From NCBI RefSeq assembly GCF_019059575.1, contig NW_024881829.1:593245-657244 (forward strand): DNA of 64,000 nucleotides, given 5' to 3'. The DNA is from Amphibalanus amphitrite (lineage: Eukaryota; Arthropoda; Thecostraca; Balanomorpha; Balanidae). Positions 56,193 to 64,000 of this stretch are shown in pieces (position 1 is the stretch's first letter; the number at the start of each line of letters is the position of its first letter). Position numbers and translations under genes: made by a program. A model generated the notes under the pieces. It saw nothing but the letters and a program-made list of their open reading frames with translations, had not been told where the DNA came from and did not search any database.

Positions 56193-56491
56193 CGGCGCAG
56201 AGGTCAGTCACCGCACCGGGCATCTTGCACGGGGACCCTAACAGACGCCTCACTCCTTTCCCTAATCTCAGTTGTTCTTTCACTTTTTTATTATTATAAA
56301 TAATGGAGATAGACCAGAGCATTTTCGGTGCATTTATTCGGGTCATTTTACTCCAACGGGGTTGCGTTGTCGGCACAGTCCTGTCTGGTCTGTGTGCTGC
56401 GGCGATGCTAGTCTGCTATCCGGTGACCCAACGCCACTGTCCGCTGACCGAGTGTCGACTCTCTGCTGACCGTGTAACGTCTGTCCGTCAG

Positions 56492-56614
56492 GTTGGTGGC
56501 CGTGAATGCCTGTCTGACGTCGCCGGAGGGCAGCCGTTGGCCGGCTGCTGTCAATGCTGGACCAGCTGCGGCCGCCGGACGCCGGAGCGCTGCCCGACTG
56601 GGGTCTACATCCTG
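56492..56614 (+). pseudogene. Exon-like segment C, unit 3, uninterrupted donor but frame-shifted
   Basis: Retains the original CTG/GTACGT donor with no Penelope insertion, but one extra base near 56533 shifts the frame seen in the other units. Confidence 0.45.
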
Positions 56615-57517
56615 GTACGTTACTGGGAGCGGCACGGTTTGTGTTGGGTGCTTCTGACGGTCAGTTGTGGTAACTGTTAGTTCCTCTACTGGCCACCAGG
56701 TGAAAAGCGTATTAGCTGTACAGCAATGTAGAGTTGCTTCAGCTTTGGCGTAAACTTTCTCCTCTTCCGCTCACCAATCACCACCAGAGTCAGCAGCGTC
56801 TCGGCTGGCGGTCCAGTCAGTCAGGGCGAGTGTCTTCACTCGCCACAGCGGGCCGGACCCATTACAGGGCAGCAGAGTTATCAGTTACCAAGCCTTGGCC
56901 TATAAAGAAAACCAGGAAATAGTAGCAATTGCATATATGTAATGATTCTACTATATTACGATTGAGCTAGCGAAGCGTATTCCTGTAAAGTTTTTAATAG
57001 GCTTGTAAGTCAGCAACTGCTGGGCTGATTGACCTGCGTTACTCTTTGTTGTGCGTAATCCTATCCCTTCCATCTCGTTATTGACTACAACTGATGTATC
57101 TTGATGAGTTATTGACTACAACTGATGTATCATGGTGAGCGTCGTGACACGTGCGACGTGAAGGGCCAAGAGTGTTCGTTATTCTGCTGCAGTAGCGATT
57201 TTGGGTTGCTCATATATCTTGAACCCTGAACTGCCACGCCGATTGCGCTCAAATTTGGTACACTGTTTGGGACTGGTTGATAGGGATGTGTTTTTTTTTA
57301 TAACTCGCATGTGTTGTTTTATAGCGCGGAGAAAAAAGTAGGGATTGTTAGGGTTAAGCAGGGAGTCACCGATGTTAGATCCCTCTCTGGGTCTTTTCAT
57401 AGGGGGTCACGGTCCTGACCCGAGATAGCTGAGCTGTGTCGCAGCCCTGCCCTCAGACAGCTGAGCTGTGCACGCCGTCGGCTCGGCCGTAAGTCGCCAC
57501 AGCCGCTGACGCCAGTG

Positions 57518-58520
57518 CACAGTGGCCCTTTTTCAGAATTAGCACGCATTAATTCCCACAATACCTGAAAGTGGTGCAAGACATCACCACGTGATCAAGG
57601 ACGTATTCCCTGCCAATGCAAAGAGAAGAAAAGAAACGAACTGCCCAAGGAGATTCGGCCCAACAGCGACAGACCGCTCGGGCCAAGATTTGGCGCACGT
57701 TTGCACGGCTCGCCCGCCGGCCAGGCCGCTCCGAACGCAAGTGTGGCGAGCCCGCCAGCCGACCGCGCTGCACTGACCGCCAGGACGCCCCAGGGCGTCA
57801 CGTGACCGCATCTACAGCTGTTGCCAGCCACCGTTAGTGTAATTTCAATTAGCACATCTTATGGCAAAAGTCAAGCCACATTTAGGCGCACACCAGGTGA
57901 CACCAGCTTCGAGCCAGGTCAATGAGCTTAGTCGTATCGAACAGGAGCCACAGCCGCTCGTGGACTGAACTGGCTCACGTTATCCACCGTAGAAGCAAAA
58001 TGGCGCAAAATGGCGCGATGCCCTTTGGTGGACATGGTCAGAAGAGATCGGCGATTCGAACGATGTATAATACGACATGTTCCAGAGTGTGCTACTTAAC
58101 ATAAAGCTTCATATGTATGCCGCCATCTCCAGTTAATAATTGTCCTGTTATTGTATCAACAATATTCGGCAAAAGTGGTCTATTTAAGTTTATACAATGA
58201 AAATTGTGGTTTCTAGGGCTTCTACGTAAACTCAGCTTCACAGCCATGCCACTAATTTTTAATATTTTCTCACCGAAAGCCTTACAAATTGATGTTCATC
58301 TCAACCTACTTTTTAGGGTCCGCCGGTGGTGTCCGCGCGCCTCTCGACAAACTTCGATTTTGCGGTCAGTTTTACCAAAGATAATTATTTTTTAGGAGGT
58401 AAAAATGGCACCATCGGATAGTTTGGAATGTTTTGCACACGATTAGACTGCTTTTTACTCAAAAGAAGAGAAAAAATATTTTGAATTTATGCGTGCTAAT
58501 TCTGAAAAAGGGCCACTGTG
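57518..58520. mobile_element. Transib-like MITE, copy 2 (1003 bp)
   Basis: CACAGTGGCCCTTTTTCAG at the left and its complement at the right; CAGTG on both sides (57513-57517 and 58521-58525). The four sister units have the single site GCCAGTGTCC. It lacks the nested element and SINE of copy 1, so it approximates the unmodified element. No transposase. Confidence 0.85.
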
Positions 58521-59273
58521 CAGTGTCCAAACAGCTCCAAAAAATATCCGGCCCTGTATAGCAGGATAAGCCATCAGAGGCGGGAGTGATCACCGGAACG
58601 GGCTGCATGGTACAGGACGGGCTGGGAACACGTCAACTCCAGCATGACGTGTTCCCAGTGTACCTGCATGTAGTTTCTTTATTCCTCAGCAGTTGTCATC
58701 TCCTTGGCGTTAGTGTTTCGCGTCCCTCCATTGATCACTCCCGCCTCTGATGGCTTATCCTGCTATACAGGGCCGGATATTGTTTGGAGCTGTTTGGACA
58801 CTAGCTTCAGCGGCTGTGGCGACTGACGGCCGAGCCGACGGCGTGCACAGCTCAGCTGTCTGAGGTCAGGGCTGCGACACAGCTCAGCTATCTCGGGTCA
58901 GGAGCGTGACCTATGAAAGGACCCAGAGAGGGATCTAACATCGGTGACTCCCTGCTTAACCCTAACAATCCCCACTTTTTTGTCCGCGATATAAAAAACA
59001 CATGCGGTTAGGCTACCTGTGTCGAATTAATTAAAGTTTATTATGTCAAAGTTTCAAAACATCAATCCGGTCTGCATGTCTGACTGCTCGCAGAACGGTT
59101 CTAGAGGCAGTGTCAGCGCGCGCGGAACGGACCTCAGATGTGTCCACTTTCAAGCGCGGAACGTTCCTACTGCGCCACCAGACTCCTCTCCCTCTCCCCT
59201 CCCCCCTGTCCGCTGGTCTATGTCAGACACCAGTACACCACTGACCTCCCCTACCCTCCCCTGACCTTCTCAG

Positions 59274-59408
59274 GTGCCAGCTGATACGCTGGTCGGCCTA
59301 CAGAACATGCTCGTTCACCTGCGGGACGTCTCGGCAGAGAACGCGCACCTCTACCAGTACCGACTCTGGAACGCTAAGAGGGTCAAGGTGGAGACCGCCC
59401 AGAACAGG
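59274..59408 (+). CDS. Exon-like segment A, unit 4
   Basis: VPADTLVGLQNMLVHLRDVS then ENAHLYQYRLWNAKRVK; slightly diverged (E to D, L to M, D to N), same splice-like borders. Confidence 0.5.
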
Positions 59409-59993
59409 GTATGTAACACAGACCGTAACACAAGCCGTAACGCAGGTCGTTACACAGGACGTAAAATAGATTGAACACAGGCCGTAACATAGATCGAACA
59501 CAGACCGTAACACTGGCTGCGTACGTGCGGGCACTCGGCCGGCCGGAACTAGGCTGGATCCATTGGGCAATGAACAGGTGCTTTCTGTGACAGCGTCACC
59601 GCTGCAGGTCAGTCAGGGACACACAGACACTGCACCCGGCGCCCTTGTGCATGGTACAGGGCTCGCGGGTCTTAGCGGTAGGTTTTGCACCTAGAAAATT
59701 TAGTGTACTTCAGGCTATATCTTCGTCGTCTTAAGCTTTTAAGTGTTGAAGATGCGATCGACTTGTTGGGTAACAAGTCGGCCATGATCGTGTAAAATGG
59801 CTTCATCGTAGATCGATTAGTTTCTGAGATATATCCGGAAATGTAAAAGTGCAAAACCTACCGCTTAATCTCGCGAGACCTGTACCTGAGCCCTGAGCGC
59901 GCCCATGTGTCGCCCCCAGGGCGTGTCGCCGGACGGTTCTGTGTGTCGTACTGAAACCTGAACCTGCCTGAGTGTTATGCTATGACTCCCCAG

Positions 59994-60110
59994 GGCGTGT
60001 CGCCGGATGGGGCGGCCGGCTACCGGGACGGGCTGCGGCGGGCCACCAATGGCCACCCGCTCTCCGCCGAGGAGGTACAGAAGGTCGTCAGCCGGGAGCT
60101 CTCCAGCTAG
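59994..60110 (+). CDS. Exon-like segment B with stop, unit 4
   Basis: Same translation as units 1 and 2. Confidence 0.45.
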   Translation, partial: GVSPDGAAGYRDGLRRATNGHPLSAEEVQKVVSRELSS

Positions 60111-60882
60111 CGGCGCAGAGGTCAGTCACCGCACCGGGCGTATTGCACGGGGACCCTAACAGACGCCTCACTCCTTTCCCTCATCTCAGTTGTTCTTTCA
60201 TTTTTGTATTATTATAAATAATGGAGATAGACCAGAGCATTTTCGGTGCATTTATTAGGGTCATGTTACTCCAACGGGGTTGCATTGTCGGCACAGTCCT
60301 GTCTGGTCTGTGTGCTGCGGCGATGCTCTGCCATCCGGTGACCCAACGCCACTGTCCGCTGACCGAGTGTCGGCTCTTTGCTGACCGTGTAACGTCTGTC
60401 CGTCAGGGTGGTGGCCGTGAATGCCTGTCGGACGGCGCCGGAGGGCAGCGCCGGCCGGCTGCTGTCACTGCTGGACCAGCTGCGGCTGCCGGACGCCGGA
60501 GCGCTGCCCGACTGGGGTCTACATCCTGGTAAAACGAAGTCAAGTCAGATAATAGCGTAGTTTATAGGGTACCATGCGGGATGTGCGAGAAAGCATATAT
60601 AGGAGAGACAGGGAGAGGGATAAATACTAGACTGAAAGAGCACAAAAGAGATCTTTGCAACTACCGAGAGTATAGCGCCTTTGTGGCCCATGCAGACGAA
60701 ACGGGACATCTGCCAAACTGGGAGAGAGCAAAAGCAATAGCTTCCTGCAGTTCAAAATGTATTAGAAAAGCAGCCGAAGCGGCATTTATAAGCACTAGCG
60801 AAACGATTAACACGAAGGGTGGGTTCATAAAATGGGCATAATCGGCAGCAACTTTTAGCATCAAAGATTTTACAGAAAGCTG

Positions 60883-61478
<596 letters not shown>

Positions 61479-61695
61479 ATGAAATAGATTTCTATACACC
61501 GTCAAACATGTTAAACTTTTAGGCATTTACTGATGTATCGAACGTTGATGTTTGGTGTAGGAGCATAATCACCGAAATATGATGATAGATTGTGAGTGTT
61601 TTTAGGTAGTAGGTGCCCTCCTCAGCAATGCTTATTATTTTCTAACTGAATCCGATTTTATTTCAAACGATTGTCACTGTGCTAGTTTTCTTGTG

Positions 61696-61752
61696 ATACG
61701 TTTTTGAAAAAGCGCTGAAGAAGTCTTTCATAGACGAAACCGGTCCGCGTAT
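61696..61752 (+). ncRNA. Hammerhead-ribozyme-like motif, unit 4
   Basis: Same core as unit 1; CTGAAGA at 61715-61721; the ATAC/GTAT pairing is kept despite a T-to-G change just upstream. Confidence 0.5.
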
Positions 61753-61910
61753 TTATATGTAATTGTTACTTGAATATATTCGTATGCTACTTGCTCTTTA
61801 CCACATCCTGGTATGTTACTGGGAGCGGCACGGTGTGTGTTGGGTGCTTCTGACGGTTAGTTGTATTAACTGTTAGTTCCTCTACTGGCCACCAGGTGAA
61901 AAGCGTATTA

Positions 61911-64000
61911 GCTGTACAGCAATGTAGTTGCTTCAGCTTTGGCGTAAACTTTCTCCTCTTCCGCTCACCATTCACCACCAGAGTCAGCAGCGTCTCGGCT
62001 GGCGGTCCAGTCAGTCAGGGCGAGTGTCTTCACTCGCCACAGCGGGCCGGACCCATTACAGGGCAGCAGAGTTATCAGTTACCAAGCTTTGGCCTATAAA
62101 GAAAACCAGGAAATAGTAGCAATTGCATATATGTAATGATTCTACTCTATTACGATTGAGCTAGCGAAGCGTATTCCTGTAACGTTTTTAATAGGCTTGT
62201 AAGTCAGCAACCGCTGGGCTGATTGACCTGCGTTACTCTTTGTTGCGCGTAATCCTATCCCTTCCATCTCGTTATTGACTACAACTGATGTATCTTGGTG
62301 AGTTATTGACTACAACTGATGTATCATGGTGAGCGTCGTGACACGTGCGACGTGAAGGGCCAAGAGTGTTCGTTATTCTGCTGCAGTAGCGATTTTGGGT
62401 TGCTCATATATCTTGAACCCTGAACTGCCACGCCGATTGCGCTCAAATTTGGTACACTGTTTGGGACTGGTTGATAGGGATGTGTTTTTTTATAACTCGC
62501 ATGTGTTTTTTTATAGTGCGGAGAAAAAAGTAGGAATTGTTAGGGTTAGCAGGGAGTCACCGATGTTAGATCCCTCTCTGGGTCTTTTCATAGGGGGTCA
62601 CGGTCCTGACCCGAGATAGCTGAGCTGTGTCGCAGCCCTGACCTCAGACAGCTGAGCTGTGCACGCCGTCGGCTCGGCCGTCAGTCGCCACAGCCGCTGA
62701 CGCCAGTGTCCAAACAGCTCCCAACAATATCCGGCCCTGTATAGCAGGATGAGCCATCAGAGGCGGGAGTGATCACCGGAACGGGCTGCATGGTACAGGA
62801 CGGGCTGGGAACACGTCAACTCCAGCATGACGTGTTCCCAGTGTACCTGCATGTAGTTTCTTTATTCCTCAGCAGTTGTCATCCCCTTGGCGTTAGTGTT
62901 TCGCGTCCCTCCATTGATCACTCCCGCCTCTGATGTCTTATCCTGCTATACAGGGCCGGATATTGTTTGGAGCTGTTTGGACACTGGCGTCAGCGTCTGT
63001 GGCGACTGACGGCCGAGCTGACGGCGTGCACAGCTCAGCTGTCTGAGCCCTGAGGTCAGGGCTGCGACACAGCTCAGCTATCTCGGGTCAGACCGTGACC
63101 TATGGAAGGACGCAGAGAGGGATCTAACATCGGTGACTCCCTGCTTAACCCTAACAATCCCGACTTTTTTGTCCGCGATATAAAAAACACATGCGGTTAG
63201 GCTACCTGTGTCGAATTAATTAAAGCTTATTATGTCAAAGTTTCAAAACATCAATCCGGTCTGCATGTCTGACTGCTCGCAGAACGGTTCTAGAGGCAGT
63301 GTCAGCGCGCGCGGAACGGTCCTCAGATGTGTCCACTTTCAAGCGCGGAACGTCCTACTGCGCCACCAGACTCCTCTCCCTCTCCCCTCCCCCCTGTCCG
63401 CTGGTCTATGTCAACACCATATACCCACTGACCTCCCCTACCCTCCCCTGACCTTCTCAGGTGCCAGCTGAGACGCTGGTCGGCCTACAGAACCTGCTCG
63501 TTCACCTGCGGGACGTCTCGGCAGAAAACGCGCACGTCTACCAGTACCGACTCTGGGACGCTAAGAGGGTCAAGGTGGAGACCGCCCGAACAGGGTATGT
63601 CAGACACCGTAACACAAGCCGTAACGCAGGTCGTTACACAGGGCGTGAAATAGATTGAACACAGACCGTAACATAGATCGAACACAGACCGTAACACTGG
63701 CTGCGTACGTGCGGCACTCGGGGCCGCCGAACTGGGCTGGATCCATTGGGCAATGAACAGGTGCTTTCTGTGACAGCGTCACCGCTGCAGTCGTCAGGGC
63801 ACACAGACACTGCACCCGGCGCCCTTGTGCATGGTACAGGCTCGCGGGTTTTAGCGGTAGGTTTTGCACCTAGAAAATTTAGTGTACTTTCAGGCTATAT
63901 CTTCGTCGTCTTAAGCTTTAAGTGTTGAAGATGCGATCGACTTGTTTGGTAACAAGCCGGCCATGATCGTGTAAAATGGCTTCATCGTAGATCGATTAGT
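61911..64000 (+). repeat. Tandem array unit 5, partial, runs off the window
   Basis: Same core. It carries no RNase H LINE at 63213 (plain TCGAATTAATTAAAGC). Several one-base differences and small indels appear from about 62545 on. Confidence 0.85.
63461..63594 (+). pseudogene. Exon-like segment A, unit 5, frame broken
   Basis: The same exon with a one-base loss near its end (GCCCGAACAGG instead of GCCCAGAACAGG). The loss may be real or a sequencing error. Confidence 0.5.

Larger units (their letters stand above)
52208..56714 (+). repeat. Tandem array unit 3
   Basis: Carries the RNase H LINE but not the Penelope-like fragment; after about 55740 it diverges slightly from units 1 and 2 (for example TATCCGGTGACC and the longer segment B). 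Confidence 0.9.

Overview
This window reads as non-coding, transposon-dominated DNA from an animal nuclear genome, most likely an invertebrate. The reasons are several LINE classes, Penelope-like elements carrying GIY-YIG, a tRNA-type SINE, Tc1/mariner, many hAT, TTAA-type and Transib-like DNA elements, spliced-looking exons and long microsatellites. A crustacean or other arthropod is possible, but nothing here fixes the species. There are no bacterial operons and no convincing complete host gene. Most features were defined by matching terminal inverted repeats (TIRs) to target-site duplications (TSDs) read directly from the sequence.

Layout. 1-3450: a hAT element (46-2178) with two further hAT-type MITEs inside it, a second GAGTCG-rich hAT MITE, and degenerate GC-rich minisatellite. 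3456-19610: remains of LINE coding sequence (ORF1-like coiled coil at 3456; L1/Tx1-type ORF2 pieces at 9754, 10803, 14715, 15929 and 19270). The ORF2 pieces are separated by nested insertions, and the reading frame is restored when several of them are removed with one copy of the TSD. The inserts include Transib-like elements whose ends start with CACAGTG, TTAA-flanked elements with CCCTCGCC ends, a CR1/Jockey-type RT fragment, a SINE, a Tc1-like transposase gene with two catalytic residues changed, and one stack five levels deep (11045-14714).

19611-42200: minisatellites, more hAT and TTAA elements (often back to back sharing one TTAA), two elements with arms near 200 bp, a palindrome with arms of about 126 bp, a PIF/Harbinger-like MITE, a second SINE copy, and an AT-rich stretch (37697-42199) holding a minus-strand SWIM zinc-finger fragment.

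42200-64000: a LINE gag ORF with one internal stop abuts a tandem array of five near-identical units (starts 42971, 46828, 52208, 56715, 61911). The core of each unit has three exon-like segments of an unrecognised gene and a pair of inverted arms near 280 bp. The units differ by which mobile elements they carry: an RNase H LINE fragment (units 2 and 3), a Penelope-like fragment with a hammerhead-like motif and a GA tract (units 1, 2 and 4), and a Transib-like MITE (unit 4). Empty units serve as internal controls for TSDs and insertion order. The last roughly 1.4 kb carries scattered single-base indels relative to its sister units.
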